From Acinetobacter sp. NIPH 2699 (GTDB taxonomy: Bacteria > Pseudomonadota > Gammaproteobacteria > Pseudomonadales > Moraxellaceae): a stretch of DNA of 64,000 nucleotides. This document shows, piece by piece, positions 38,110-47,211 of this stretch. The DNA lies in contig NZ_JAKZGL010000014.1 of assembly GCF_022549355.1 (NCBI RefSeq), positions 19,401 to 83,400 of the forward strand. Direction: 5' to 3'. Made by a program: the position numbers and the translations under genes. The number at the start of each line of letters is the position of its first letter. The stretch's first letter is position 1. The notes beneath the pieces were generated by a model, which made no database searches, had not been told where the DNA came from, and worked only from the letters and a program-made list of their open reading frames with translations.

Positions 38110-40065
38110 TTAATAATCGTTTTTCCGACGACGGTCACCACCAAAGCCACCTTCACGCGGTGCTGCTGGGCGATCTCCGAAATCACGTTTCGGACGATCT
38201 TCACCACCAAAAGTACGCTTAGGACGATCTTCGCCACCGAAAGTACGCTTAGGACGGTCTTCACCACCGAAAGTGCGCTTAGGACGATCATCACCACCAG
38301 CAAAGCTACGTTTTGGACGGTCACCAAAACCACCTTCACGCGGAGCTGCTGGACGATCTCCAAAATCACGCTTAGGACGATCACCAAAACCACCCTCACG
38401 ACGTGGTTTATAATCTACACGGTTACCACGGTTGTCATCATTTGAGTCAAAACGCGGTTTATCATTGAAACCACCTTCACGACGCGGTGGACGATCACCG
38501 AAATCACGACGCGGACGATCTTCAGCACCGAAAGTACGTTTTGGACGATCATCGCCATAAGATGGACGATCACCACGTGGTTTATCACCAAAATCACGAC
38601 GCGGACGGTCTTCACCACCAAAGCTACGTTGTGGACGATCACCGAAACCACCTTCACGACGTGGTGGACGATCACTAAAATCACGCTTAGGACGGTCATC
38701 ACCATAAGATGGGCGATCACCACGTGGTTTATCATCAAAGCTACGACGTGGACGGTCATCACCACCTTCACGACGTTTGAAGTTGCTTTCGCCTTCAAAA
38801 CGACGACCGCCACCACCATTGCCACTACGACCACGACCACCGCCGCCATTACCACTGCGACCACGACCACCGCCATCACGACCTGAACGAGCAGGAGGTG
38901 GAGATGGCTCTAAACCTTCGATTTCAGATACGCTTAAACGTGCATCTAAATAATCTTCTAAAGCACGAATTTTACCGCGTTCACGATAAGTCGCTAAAGT
39001 AATCGCTTGACCTGAACGACCCGCACGACCTGTACGGCCAATACGGTGTACATAGTCTTCATTTTTCATCGGTAAACCGAAGTTAATCACGTGAGAAATG
39101 GTTGGTACGTCCAAACCACGTGCTGCAACATCAGTCGCAACCAAGATTTTTGCACGGCCTTCACGAATACTACGTAAACGACGGTTACGAACAGTTTGTG
39201 GCATCGCACCATGCAACGCTACAACAGAATGACCTGCTTCAGCTAATTCTTCAGCAAGCATGTCGGTATCTTCTTGCGTACTTGCGAATACAACAGCTTG
39301 ATCTACTGATTCATCAGATAACCAATGCGTAAGTAATTTTTTCTTGTGTTCGAAACCATCAGTCCAATGTAATGTTTGAGTAACATCAGTATTGGTGCTA
39401 TGACCTGTTTCAATTGCAATACGTTGTGGATCATTCATCATACGTTCAGCAAGACGAATAATACGATCAGCAAAAGTCGCAGAGAACATTAATGTTTGTT
39501 TACGGTTTGCAGCAAGTTCACCAATTGCTTCTAGATCTTCAGAGAAGCCTAGATCAAGCATACGGTCTGCTTCATCAACAATTAATGATTCAACTTTATC
39601 TAATTTAATTTGACGACGGTTAACAAGATCAAGCAAACGACCAGGCGTTGCAACGACAACTTGCGCACCTTTAAGCTGCTGAATTTGTTTACCAAAAGGC
39701 ATACCGCCCATAATCGCAGCAATACGAACACCTTTCATGTGACGTACCAATGCAATCGCATCTTGACTTACTTGTTGTGCCAACTCACGAGTAGGAGAAA
39801 TCACTAAAATCGTAGGTTGAGTCACTGCTTTCATACGGTCTTTAAAAGAAGCAAATGCTTCTTCGCCCGCTAAAGAGTTAAGTGTAGGCAATAAAAATGC
39901 TGCAGTTTTACCAGAACCAGTCTGGCTAGAAACCAATAAGTCTTTTCCTTCTAACGCAGCAGGAATTGCTTGTTCTTGTACAGGAGTTGGGCTAGTAAAA
40001 CCTAAACCTTCAAGCGCTTGTTGTAAGGTTTCATGTAATGAAAATTCGGCAAAAGTTTTGCTCAT
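38110..40065 (-). CDS. DEAD-box ATP-dependent RNA helicase with long repeat tail
   Basis: 651 residues from the ATG at 40065 (MSKTFAEF); a GTG at 40077 is an alternative. The core holds the Q motif (TPVQEQAIPA), Walker A SSQTGSGKT, VDEADRML, FSATF, and HRIGRTGRAGRSG. After residue ~391 comes a 260-residue Arg/Gly/Asp-rich tail of DRPKR(D/T/S)F units. RhlE/DeaD-type helicases carry shorter RGG tails for RNA binding in cold shock and ribosome assembly. The symbol is left empty because the core alone does not separate rhlE, csdA or related genes. Confidence 0.93.
   Translation of the reverse strand: MSKTFAEFSLHETLQQALEGLGFTSPTPVQEQAIPAALEGKDLLVSSQTGSGKTAAFLLPTLNSLAGEEAFASFKDRMKAVTQPTILVISPTRELAQQVSQDAIALVRHMKGVRIAAIMGGMPFGKQIQQLKGAQVVVATPGRLLDLVNRRQIKLDKVESLIVDEADRMLDLGFSEDLEAIGELAANRKQTLMFSATFADRIIRLAERMMNDPQRIAIETGHSTNTDVTQTLHWTDGFEHKKKLLTHWLSDESVDQAVVFASTQEDTDMLAEELAEAGHSVVALHGAMPQTVRNRRLRSIREGRAKILVATDVAARGLDVPTISHVINFGLPMKNEDYVHRIGRTGRAGRSGQAITLATYRERGKIRALEDYLDARLSVSEIEGLEPSPPPARSGRDGGGRGRSGNGGGGRGRSGNGGGGRRFEGESNFKRREGGDDRPRRSFDDKPRGDRPSYGDDRPKRDFSDRPPRREGGFGDRPQRSFGGEDRPRRDFGDKPRGDRPSYGDDRPKRTFGAEDRPRRDFGDRPPRREGGFNDKPRFDSNDDNRGNRVDYKPRREGGFGDRPKRDFGDRPAAPREGGFGDRPKRSFAGGDDRPKRTFGGEDRPKRTFGGEDRPKRTFGGEDRPKRDFGDRPAAPREGGFGGDRRRKNDY
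38113..38892 (-). repeat. Low-complexity repeat tract encoding the helicase tail
   Basis: Encodes 260 residues built from repeated blocks. Four consecutive 30-bp units of (G/A)G(E/D)DRPKR(T/D)F lie at about 38173-38301. Longer pieces DKPRGDRPSYGDDRPKR, DRPPRREGGF and DRPAAPREGGFG each occur twice. The unit is in frame, so length changes would preserve translation. Confidence 0.9.
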
Positions 40066-40074
40066 AGAGAGTTT

Positions 40075-40088
40075 CACCCTAGAGGGTG
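40075..40088 (-). promoter_or_regulatory. Hairpin covering the helicase ribosome-binding site
   Basis: CACCC / GGGTG with a four-base loop. Its 3' arm contains the AGGG that lies 10 bases before the ATG at 40065. This would hide the binding site when folded. RNA helicase mRNAs are often controlled by leader structure, so the position is suggestive. Confidence 0.45.
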
Positions 40089-40164
40089 CTCCATTTTAAT
40101 AAATACAAAAAAATAGACATCGGCAACAGGCGGCAAAGCGACTCAAGCTGAAAATAAATGAGAT

Positions 40165-40254
40165 TCAGCGGCGATCCGAATAACGACGATGTGGACTAAA
40201 CGCACGCTTGATTACTGCTTCAACCTGAAGAATCGCTAAGCGATTTGGGCGCAA
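40165..40254 (-). CDS. Candidate 29-residue leader ORF before the RNA helicase
   Basis: TTG at 40252-40254, stop TGA at 40165-40167. An AGAGAGGAC ribosome-binding site (40261-40269) lies 7-8 bases before it. The product, (M)RPNRLAILQVEAVIKRAF then SPHRRYSDRR, is basic with seven Arg and reads as protein-like. It lies within the transcribed leader of the helicase gene, 99 bases before its start. Conservation would need checking; no homologue is recalled. Confidence 0.35.
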   Translation of the reverse strand: MRPNRLAILQVEAVIKRAFSPHRRYSDRR

Positions 40255-40342
40255 GATGTGGTCCTCTCTATGGACAGCGAGCGCAAAATATGAATAGAAC
40301 AGAATGTTCAGGTAATGAACTGGAATTTCAGTGCGTGGGCGG

Positions 40343-40370
40343 AGTATAGCAGAAAGTTTAAGAATGTCAC
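40343..40370 (-). promoter_or_regulatory. Promoter of the RNA helicase gene
   Basis: On the minus strand GTGACA (40365-40370), 16-base spacer, TATACT (40343-40348). Expected start near 40336, giving an untranslated leader of about 270 bases. Long leaders are common for cold-shock RNA helicase genes. Confidence 0.7.
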
Positions 40371-40457
40371 GCTTTTTAATTGTTTTTCCTATTAAGTTGT
40401 CTTTATTTATCGTTTAACAAGCTATCTTTCAACAAAAACAAGCCATTTATCAGTTAT

Positions 40458-40611
40458 TTAAAAATATACTTTACTTATCAATAAATGATTAGAGCCACCT
40501 ATCCAAGATTCTTCTAACTTTTTGAGCAACGTCATAGGTAACTCATTGGTTAAAACAACTCGATATTGTTGTCTTTCCAGCCCCACTTGGACCAATAAAA
40601 TAGATAAGCAA
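40458..40611 (-). pseudogene. P-loop gene remnant between suhB and the RNA helicase
   Basis: A TTG-initiated frame at 40611, with AAGGG 8 bases ahead, reads LLIYFIGPSGAGKTTIS, a perfect Walker A. It hits a stop at 40543. A second frame carries on as YRVVLTNELPMTLLKKLEES and ends at 40458. Together they look like the two ends of a deleted kinase or ATPase gene. No catalytic body remains. It is too short to name. Confidence 0.4.
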
Positions 40612-40642
40612 TTTCTTTACCCTTATTTTCCAATCTCGTATA

Positions 40643-40672
40643 AAAAAGCCCTCAAATATTGAGGGCTTTTTT
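40643..40672 (-). terminator. Terminator of suhB
   Basis: Stem AAGCCCTCAA / TTGAGGGCTT with flanking A- and T-runs, 14 bases after the suhB stop. Confidence 0.9.
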
Positions 40673-40685
40673 AGAATTCGGCAAA

Positions 40686-41516
40686 TTATTTTGCAGCAAC
40701 GCCCCAAGCTGGGACAACCGCTTGCATCAATGGTTTTAACATTTTCAATGAACAAGCAATCACTTGACCATTTTCAAATGAATCATTACCACCACGCGCA
40801 TCAACCATCGCACCACCAGCTTCTTTCACAATCAACTCACCCGCAGCGATATCCCATGGTTTTAAGCCTAGCTCGAAGAAACCATCAAAACGACCCGCTG
40901 CAACATAAGCCAAATCTAAAGCAGCAGAACCCGCACGACGAATTTGCGCACCTGCTTTAGTAACTGCTAATAATGAAGCGAAATGCTGTTCAGCATAAGA
41001 AACAATTTCACCATCACGTTTTGCACGGAATGGATGACCCACAGCAAGGGAAGTGTTTTCTAAAGTTTCACTTGTATTCACACGGATACGACGTTGATTC
41101 ATCACTGCACCGCGACCGCGACTAGCAGAGAATAATTCATCACGCACAGGATCGTAGATCACACCGTGCTGGGTTACGCCTTTGTGTTGCACTGCAATAG
41201 AAATACAGAAATGCGGGAAACCATTGATGAAGTTTTGTGTGCCATCTAAAGGGTCAATAATCCAACACCAATCAGCGTCATGACCTTTACCTTCTTGATA
41301 CCCAAACTCTTCACCATGAAAACTATGGTTTTTATAGCTTTTACGGAGTGTATCAATAGTGAGTTGTTCCAAGTAACGGTCAACACGCGTTACTGGACCA
41401 TCAATGCCTTTATCTTCAACTTGTAAATCGAGTTTATGACGATTTTGATGTGCCTTTAAAAGCTCTTGACCAACTGTTTGAGCCGCACGCGCAGCCATCA
41501 CCACCATAGGTTCCAT
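40686..41516 (-). CDS. suhB: Inositol-1-monophosphatase SuhB
   Basis: 276 residues from the ATG at 41516 (MEPMVVMAAR); the frame extends 69 bases upstream without family residues. The metal sites are visible: the GEE-like HGEEFGYQ, the DPLDGTQNF loop and KPWDIAAGELIV. In addition to phosphatase activity SuhB joins the rRNA transcription antitermination complex in E. coli. Monocistronic, with its own terminator. Confidence 0.95.
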   Translation of the reverse strand: MEPMVVMAARAAQTVGQELLKAHQNRHKLDLQVEDKGIDGPVTRVDRYLEQLTIDTLRKSYKNHSFHGEEFGYQEGKGHDADWCWIIDPLDGTQNFINGFPHFCISIAVQHKGVTQHGVIYDPVRDELFSASRGRGAVMNQRRIRVNTSETLENTSLAVGHPFRAKRDGEIVSYAEQHFASLLAVTKAGAQIRRAGSAALDLAYVAAGRFDGFFELGLKPWDIAAGELIVKEAGGAMVDARGGNDSFENGQVIACSLKMLKPLMQAVVPAWGVAAK

Positions 41517-41675
41517 TGAACACCCACTACAAATTTCGAAGATTTTGACAAAGAATAATGCATAAAAGCGCCCACATTCTATCAAATCTAAGCGCTTTTA
41601 GGGAAAAAATGTTGCGAAAAATTTAGCGGGCAATGGTTACTTTCAAAAGTAGCTGCATTTACTTGGTTTTATTGA

Positions 41676-43571
41676 TTAAAACCAAGCTTGTTCAATTGAA
41701 GTCAAAATACCCTGACTATCTAGACCACAATCTTGCAGCATTTGCTGATGCGTTGCTTGGTGTAAAAATGCATCTGGCAATCCTAAGTTCAGGATAGGTT
41801 TTACAATTTTCGCCTGTGCCAAAAACTCATTCACCGCGCTGCCTGCACCTGCCATTACGGCATGTTCTTCTACCGTGACAAACAGTTGTGTGCAATCTGC
41901 AAGCTCACGAATGATGTGCTCATCGAGTGGTTTGACGAAACGCATATTGACCACACGCACACCAATCGCATGTTTATTTGTAAACTGTTGCGCTGCTTCA
42001 ACAGCCACCATAACGCGACTACCAAAAGCCAGAATACTGATTTGCTGATCTGCATTTGAATTAAATTCTGCAACGATCTCAGCTTTACCAATCTCTAAAG
42101 CAGTCATTTTTTCTTGAATCTCGACGCCCACACCTGCACCACGTGGATAGCGCACCGCAGTCGGCCCATTATACAGGTAAGCAGTATGAAGCATTTGTCG
42201 GCATTCATTTTCATCTTTTGGCGCCATGATCACCATATTCGGTACGGTACGCATAAAGGCATAATCGTATGCGCCTGCATGCGTTGGGCCATCTTCACCG
42301 ACTAAACCAGCACGGTCGATGCCAAAAGTTACATCTAAATTTTGCAATGCAACATCATGAATCAATTGATCATAACCGCGTTGTAAGAAGGTTGAATAAA
42401 TTGCAACTACAGGTTTTAAACCTTCACACGCCATACCTGCTGCCAAGGTCACAGCATGTTGTTCGGCAATTGCGACATCAAAAAAACGTTCAGGATATTG
42501 CTGCGCAAATTGCACCATGCCCGATCCTTCGCACATCGCTGGGGTAATCGCCAGTAAGCGATCATCTTGAGCCGCTTCATCACACAACCATTGTCCAAAT
42601 ACATCAGAATATTTAGGTGGTGATTTTTTTGCGGGCGCAGATGCTACTGGTGCAATTTTAGTAATCGCATGATAGGTGATTGGATCGGCTTCTGCTGGTG
42701 CGAAACCTTTGCCCTTTTTCGTATAAATATGAACTAAACGCGGCCCTTTACGCTTTTTCAGTGCATGAAAAACTTGCGCGAGTTGCTCGACATCATGGCC
42801 ATCAAAGGGTCCAAAATAATCAAAACCAATCGCTTTAAATAAATTGTCTGCTGCATCAGTCGCGGACTGGTGTAAACGAGAGTTATAAGTCCATTTCGGA
42901 TGCGGCTGTATATAGGCTTCGCCTAACTCATTTACATTGACAAGCTGACCCGACTCCCAAATCGCAGCCAAGTGTTTTGCAAAACCACCGGTGCTGCATG
43001 AAATCGACATGTCATTGTCATTGAGAACCACAATTAAATCTGCATTATGCGCAACTGCATCATTCATGGCTTCAAATGCCATACCTGCTGTCATTGCACC
43101 ATCACCGACAATTGCCACCACATCACACGGATCTTTTTGGTATCGACGAGCAAGTGCCATCCCAAGCCCCGCAGAAATCGCGGTGGATGAGTGACCTACG
43201 CCAAAGGTATCGAACTCAGATTCATCCCGTGCGGGAAAAGCAGCTAAACCATTTTTGCTACGAATCGTGGCAATACGGTCACGACGACCTGTAAGCACTT
43301 TATGCGGATAAGCTTGATGACCAACATCCCAAACCAAACGGTCTTGTGGTGTATTAAAGCAATAATGTAAGGCAACGGTAAGTTCAATAACACCGAGATT
43401 TGCACCAAAGTGACCACCACTTTGCCCTGCTGCATACAAAATATATTGACGTAACTCATCCGCCACTTGTGCGAGTTGGCTTTGCGCGAGCTGTCGTAAC
43501 TGTTGTGGATGATCAATTTCATCTAACAGTACCGTCACGGGACGTTGAGTTGGAATTTCGGTATACAACAT
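41676..43571 (-). CDS. dxs: 1-deoxy-D-xylulose-5-phosphate synthase
   Basis: First step of the MEP isoprenoid pathway: pyruvate plus glyceraldehyde-3-phosphate, ThDP-dependent. 631 residues from the ATG at 43571; a start 57 bases upstream adds residues outside the family. ThDP-binding [25 protein letters not shown] and the transketolase pyrimidine domain [14 protein letters not shown] are intact. Length is normal. Confidence 0.96.
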   Translation of the reverse strand: MLYTEIPTQRPVTVLLDEIDHPQQLRQLAQSQLAQVADELRQYILYAAGQSGGHFGANLGVIELTVALHYCFNTPQDRLVWDVGHQAYPHKVLTGRRDRIATIRSKNGLAAFPARDESEFDTFGVGHSSTAISAGLGMALARRYQKDPCDVVAIVGDGAMTAGMAFEAMNDAVAHNADLIVVLNDNDMSISCSTGGFAKHLAAIWESGQLVNVNELGEAYIQPHPKWTYNSRLHQSATDAADNLFKAIGFDYFGPFDGHDVEQLAQVFHALKKRKGPRLVHIYTKKGKGFAPAEADPITYHAITKIAPVASAPAKKSPPKYSDVFGQWLCDEAAQDDRLLAITPAMCEGSGMVQFAQQYPERFFDVAIAEQHAVTLAAGMACEGLKPVVAIYSTFLQRGYDQLIHDVALQNLDVTFGIDRAGLVGEDGPTHAGAYDYAFMRTVPNMVIMAPKDENECRQMLHTAYLYNGPTAVRYPRGAGVGVEIQEKMTALEIGKAEIVAEFNSNADQQISILAFGSRVMVAVEAAQQFTNKHAIGVRVVNMRFVKPLDEHIIRELADCTQLFVTVEEHAVMAGAGSAVNEFLAQAKIVKPILNLGLPDAFLHQATHQQMLQDCGLDSQGILTSIEQAWF

Positions 43572-43875
43572 AATGTGGCAAAGCCTTTTTAAGCCTGGCA
43601 AATCCGAAGCTGGGTTAAATGGGGGCAATCATACAATTAAATATGATCTACCTTCAATCAGCCACATGTGCGAATGATGCAGTGCTGAACATTCTTAGAC
43701 CAATCCAAAGGACTGGCTCGCAGATTATCCTGAATTATGTCACTGTTTATCAACCATTATTGTGTGCTTTCTATGAAAAAGAAAAACTTATGTGAAAAAT
43801 CAGAAATTCCAATTCACGCAATCTTCACACATTAGGCTATACTTTCACTGTTTTTATCATAATAGTGAGCGTTCT
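43572..43875. other. dxs-ribA intergenic region
   Basis: 304 bases between divergent dxs and ribA. It contains the probable -10 of ribA, TATACT at 43838-43843, without a strong -35. I found no FMN riboswitch and no other gene. Confidence 0.55.
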
Positions 43876-44478
43876 GTGCCGATTGAATTTATTGCAACAT
43901 CAAAGCTACCAACTGCTTTTGGTGACTTCAATATTTCCGTGTTTCAAGACCCAGAAACGGGTGAAGAACATGTGGCGCTTTCGAAAGGTTTAGAAACGGC
44001 CCCAACACAGCCTGTGTTAGTGCGTATCCACTCTGAATGCTTAACAGGCGATGCTTTTGCTTCACTTAAATGCGACTGTGGCCCACAATTACAAGCCACT
44101 CAACATTTGATTAATGAAGCAGGTCAAGGTGTGATTTTATATCTACGCCAAGAAGGTCGTGGGATTGGTTTGACCAATAAAATTCGTGCTTATGCCTTGC
44201 AAGATCAAGGACATGATACCGTTGATGCTAACCTCTTACTAAACCTCCCTGCCGATGCACGTCGTTACGACATGTGCAGCATCATGCTGGATCATCTTCA
44301 AGTCAAAGAAGTAAAATTAGTTACCAATAATCCGTTAAAGCTGAAAGCATTGACTGACCTTGGTATTAAAGTCATTGAGCGTGTTCCTCTGACCGTTGGA
44401 CACAACCCTTTCAATGAACAATATTTAAAAACCAAACGTGAGCGTATGGATCATCTTTATCAAAAAGATGATTTTTGA
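43876..44478 (+). CDS. ribA: GTP cyclohydrolase II
   Basis: First step of riboflavin synthesis. From a GTG at 43876 the protein is 200 residues ([18 protein letters not shown]), the family length. An in-frame ATG at 43792 would add 28 residues, but a -10-like TATACT lies inside that stretch. The zinc site [16 protein letters not shown] (three Cys) and [10 protein letters not shown] are intact. Stand-alone RibA, not fused to RibB. Confidence 0.92.
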   Translation: MPIEFIATSKLPTAFGDFNISVFQDPETGEEHVALSKGLETAPTQPVLVRIHSECLTGDAFASLKCDCGPQLQATQHLINEAGQGVILYLRQEGRGIGLTNKIRAYALQDQGHDTVDANLLLNLPADARRYDMCSIMLDHLQVKEVKLVTNNPLKLKALTDLGIKVIERVPLTVGHNPFNEQYLKTKRERMDHLYQKDDF

Positions 44479-44511
44479 TTCATTTTCTAAATTTATAAAA
44501 ACAAAGTCATT

Positions 44512-44545
44512 AAGGGGTTTTTATTGTTAAAAACAAAAATCCCTT
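44512..44545 (+). terminator. Probable terminator after ribA
   Basis: Imperfect hairpin AAGGGGTTTTT...AAAAATCCCTT 35 bases after the ribA stop; only a short T-rich stretch follows. Confidence 0.55.
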
Positions 44546-44607
44546 ACTTTTATTATGGATTTATGTTTTGATATCACTACTTCCTAGATCACCTCAAGAG
44601 GATCATC

Positions 44608-45549
44608 ATGCAGCATCCAACTTCAGCTGATATTCAACGTGTTCGTGAGTTCTTACTCGATTTACAAGCACGTATTTGCGCAGGACTAGAGCAACAGGAA
44701 CGTGCAGGCGGTGGCACCGCTGAGTTTATCATTGATGATTGGCAACGAACCGAAGGTGGTGGCGGTCGCTCTCGTGTTTTGCAAAATGGTGAAGTAATTG
44801 AAAAAGGTGGGGTCATGTTTTCCCACATCAATATCAGTAAACTCCCCGCTTCTGCAACTGAACGCCACCCACAAATCGCAGGTGCAAAGGCTCAGGCCTT
44901 AGGTGTATCACTGGTCATTCATCCTAAAAATCCAAATATTCCAACCTCACACGCCAATGTACGTTTATTTGTGGCTGAGCCTGAAGGGCAAGATCCTGTA
45001 TGGTGGTTTGGTGGCGGTTTTGACTTAACCCCATTCTATCCAGATGATCAGGATATTTTGAATTGGCATCAAACCGCGTATGACCTATGCAAACCCTTTG
45101 GCGAAAATGTTTATGCGGAACACAAACAATGGTGTGATGATTATTTCTATTTAAAACATCGTGATGAACAACGTGGTGTCGGCGGTTTGTTCTTTGATGA
45201 CTTAAACCAATGGGATTTCGAAACCTGCTTTAAATATATGCAAGCTGTAGGCAATGGTTATTTAGAAGCGATCTTGCCAATTTTTGAAAAGCATCGTGAG
45301 CAGCCGTATAGCGAGGCCCAACGTGAATTCCAGTTATATCGTCGTGGTCGCTATGTTGAATATAATTTAGTATATGACCGCGGCACTTTATTCGGCTTAC
45401 AAACAGGTGGACGGATTGAATCCATTCTAGTCAGTTTACCGAATCTTGCCGGTTGGTCGTATCGCCCTGAATGGGATGCGGATTCAATCGAAAAACGCCT
45501 CACTGATTATTATTTAAAACCGAGAGATTGGTTAGGTTTGCAGCAATAA
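44608..45549 (+). CDS. hemF: Oxygen-dependent coproporphyrinogen III oxidase
   Basis: Haem synthesis under aerobic growth: two propionates become vinyls. 313 residues. Signatures [37 protein letters not shown] and [20 protein letters not shown] are intact. Preceded by GAGG. Slightly longer than E. coli HemF (299). Confidence 0.96.
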   Translation: MQHPTSADIQRVREFLLDLQARICAGLEQQERAGGGTAEFIIDDWQRTEGGGGRSRVLQNGEVIEKGGVMFSHINISKLPASATERHPQIAGAKAQALGVSLVIHPKNPNIPTSHANVRLFVAEPEGQDPVWWFGGGFDLTPFYPDDQDILNWHQTAYDLCKPFGENVYAEHKQWCDDYFYLKHRDEQRGVGGLFFDDLNQWDFETCFKYMQAVGNGYLEAILPIFEKHREQPYSEAQREFQLYRRGRYVEYNLVYDRGTLFGLQTGGRIESILVSLPNLAGWSYRPEWDADSIEKRLTDYYLKPRDWLGLQQ

Positions 45550-45555
45550 TTAAAA

Positions 45556-45588
45556 ATTCATCCCTAACTCCCTCAGTTAGGGATGAAT
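45556..45588 (-). terminator. Hairpin between hemF and the convergent phosphatase gene
   Basis: A 13-bp stem ATTCATCCCTAAC / GTTAGGGATGAAT, seven-base loop. On the minus strand a T-run follows, so it terminates the phosphatase gene; it may also stop hemF. Confidence 0.75.
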
Positions 45589-45624
45589 ACTGCCAAATTT
45601 ATCTGTAAAGGTCAGTCTGATTTT

Positions 45625-46212
45625 TTACTTTTCAAACAAAAATATCTCTGTATTTTTAATAGGTCGATGAATTAAGTCTGACCTAAAATTTTGCATCAAT
45701 TCTCGGCTTAACGATTGTGGTTGCTGGATGAGTGTCAGTAATAACTGCAAAAATTGCCCATGACTGAATATCACCAAATTCTTTTCAACATAGTGACTCG
45801 CGAGCCGTTGTATCTTTTCATGAAACTGCTGCACGCGAAAATATAAATCTGCAAAAGATTCTGCATCATCCGCATCACGATAGTGGCAATCCATCTTCGC
45901 CCAATACGCATCGACCCAAGTCTTTCGATCATCTAAATTTGTATTGGCACACTTTCTTTCAGACAAATAACTAAACTCATGTAAGTTCTGATCAATTTCA
46001 GAGGTTATTTTATATTTCTGTAAGAGGGGTTCCGCAGTCTGATAGGTGCGAAGATATTTGGAAATGATGACATGATCAATTTTAGGGAGTTCTGTACACA
46101 ATCGCTCTGCTTGCATCCGACCATTTGTACTCAAGGCAATTGATGCATGAGATAAAGCGCGACCATTGATATTAGCTTCGCTTTCAGCATGTCGAATTAG
46201 AAAAATACTCAT
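45625..46212 (-). CDS. Histidine phosphatase family protein
   Basis: 195 residues with the phosphoglycerate-mutase fold. The catalytic RHAE motif is at 7-10 (FLIRHAESEAN) and the second histidine is in VIFSHGQF near 149. The insert with EFSYLSERKC is typical of broad-specificity phosphatases. Substrate unknown. Convergent with hemF. Confidence 0.8.
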   Translation of the reverse strand: MSIFLIRHAESEANINGRALSHASIALSTNGRMQAERLCTELPKIDHVIISKYLRTYQTAEPLLQKYKITSEIDQNLHEFSYLSERKCANTNLDDRKTWVDAYWAKMDCHYRDADDAESFADLYFRVQQFHEKIQRLASHYVEKNLVIFSHGQFLQLLLTLIQQPQSLSRELMQNFRSDLIHRPIKNTEIFLFEK

Positions 46213-46358
46213 GATAAAATTTAGCTTCCTTACTTTTCTATCGAGTTAAGGTCTTTTCAATATTAGATCATTTAATAATATCCATCAGATGCAAATCAAC
46301 ATTGCAGCAACCCTCTCAACTTTATAAACTTTAACCAACATAACAACACCGATCAACC

Positions 46359-47147
46359 ATGACCAAACAATTTGCTGTAATTGGAAATCCAATTGAACAA
46401 TCTCGCTCACCAGAATTACATCATGCTTTTGCAGCAAAAATGGGAGTTGATCTAAATTATCAAAAAATTCTTGCTCCCCTAGATGGCTTTGAAAGTACAG
46501 CAAAGGACTTTTTTACTCAAGGTGGCGTGGGGATGAATGTGACTGTCCCTTTTAAAGAACAAGCCTTTGCTTTATGTGATCAACTGACAGAACGTGCAAA
46601 AATTGCCAAGGCTGTGAATACGTTATGGATGCAAGATGGCAAACTGTATGGCGACAATACCGATGGTCAAGGTTTGGTCGCTGCCATTCAAGCCCTAGGT
46701 TGGAATCTTGAAAATAGCCGTATTCTAATTCTAGGTGCAGGCGGTGCGACTCGTGGCGTGATTTATCCACTGGTAAAAGCTGGCGCAAAAGAAATTGTGA
46801 TTGCCAACCGTACTCTTGCCCGTGCTGAACAATTGGTCAATGATTTAAAAGAGGCAGTACCACAAGCTAAACTGAGTGCGATAGGCCTAGAGCAACTCTC
46901 TGGTGAGTTTGATTTGGTGATTAATGCAACTTCGGCAAGCTTAACTGGCGATGCTCTACAATTGCCTGAAACTTTAGTTTTCCATCATGCCTATGAAATG
47001 GCTTATGGCAAACCCTCCAGCTTTTTAGATCAAGCACAAGCACGTCAAGTTCCATCCACTGATGGTTTTGGCATGCTGGTTGGACAAGCAATCGAAGCCT
47101 TTTCAATATGGAATGATGTAAAACCTGAATTGAAAGATTTCCTATAA
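46359..47147 (+). CDS. aroE: Shikimate dehydrogenase (NADP+)
   Basis: Reduces 3-dehydroshikimate to shikimate in aromatic amino acid synthesis. 262 residues. The substrate-binding part has NPIEQSRSPELH and NVTVPFKEQAF with the catalytic lysine, then GDNTDGQG. The NADP domain has GAGGATRG and ANRTLARAEQL. Start is at the usual MTKQFAVIGNP. Confidence 0.96.
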   Translation: MTKQFAVIGNPIEQSRSPELHHAFAAKMGVDLNYQKILAPLDGFESTAKDFFTQGGVGMNVTVPFKEQAFALCDQLTERAKIAKAVNTLWMQDGKLYGDNTDGQGLVAAIQALGWNLENSRILILGAGGATRGVIYPLVKAGAKEIVIANRTLARAEQLVNDLKEAVPQAKLSAIGLEQLSGEFDLVINATSASLTGDALQLPETLVFHHAYEMAYGKPSSFLDQAQARQVPSTDGFGMLVGQAIEAFSIWNDVKPELKDFL

Positions 47148-47167
47148 TATTTGACCATCTAAAAATC

Positions 47168-47198
47168 AAAAAAGAACCTGCACAGTGCAGGTTCTTTT
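47168..47198 (+). terminator. Bidirectional terminator after aroE
   Basis: Stem AAAAGAACCTGCAC / GTGCAGGTTCTTTT with T-run, serving aroE and the convergent lipoprotein gene. Confidence 0.9.
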
Positions 47199-47211
47199 GA
47201 TTCAGGTGGAA

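Noticed and set aside
38415..38886. Several long open frames on both strands inside the helicase tail
   Set aside because: They are shadows of the 30-bp repeats, giving Val- or His/Asp-rich low-complexity translations, and have no ribosome-binding sites.
40612..40755. Upstream extension of the P-loop fragment to 40755
   Set aside because: This part overlaps the suhB end and its terminator; only the section from 40611 downwards looks coding.
41862..43294. Several plus-strand ORFs within dxs
   Set aside because: All are antisense shadows of the dxs coding frame.
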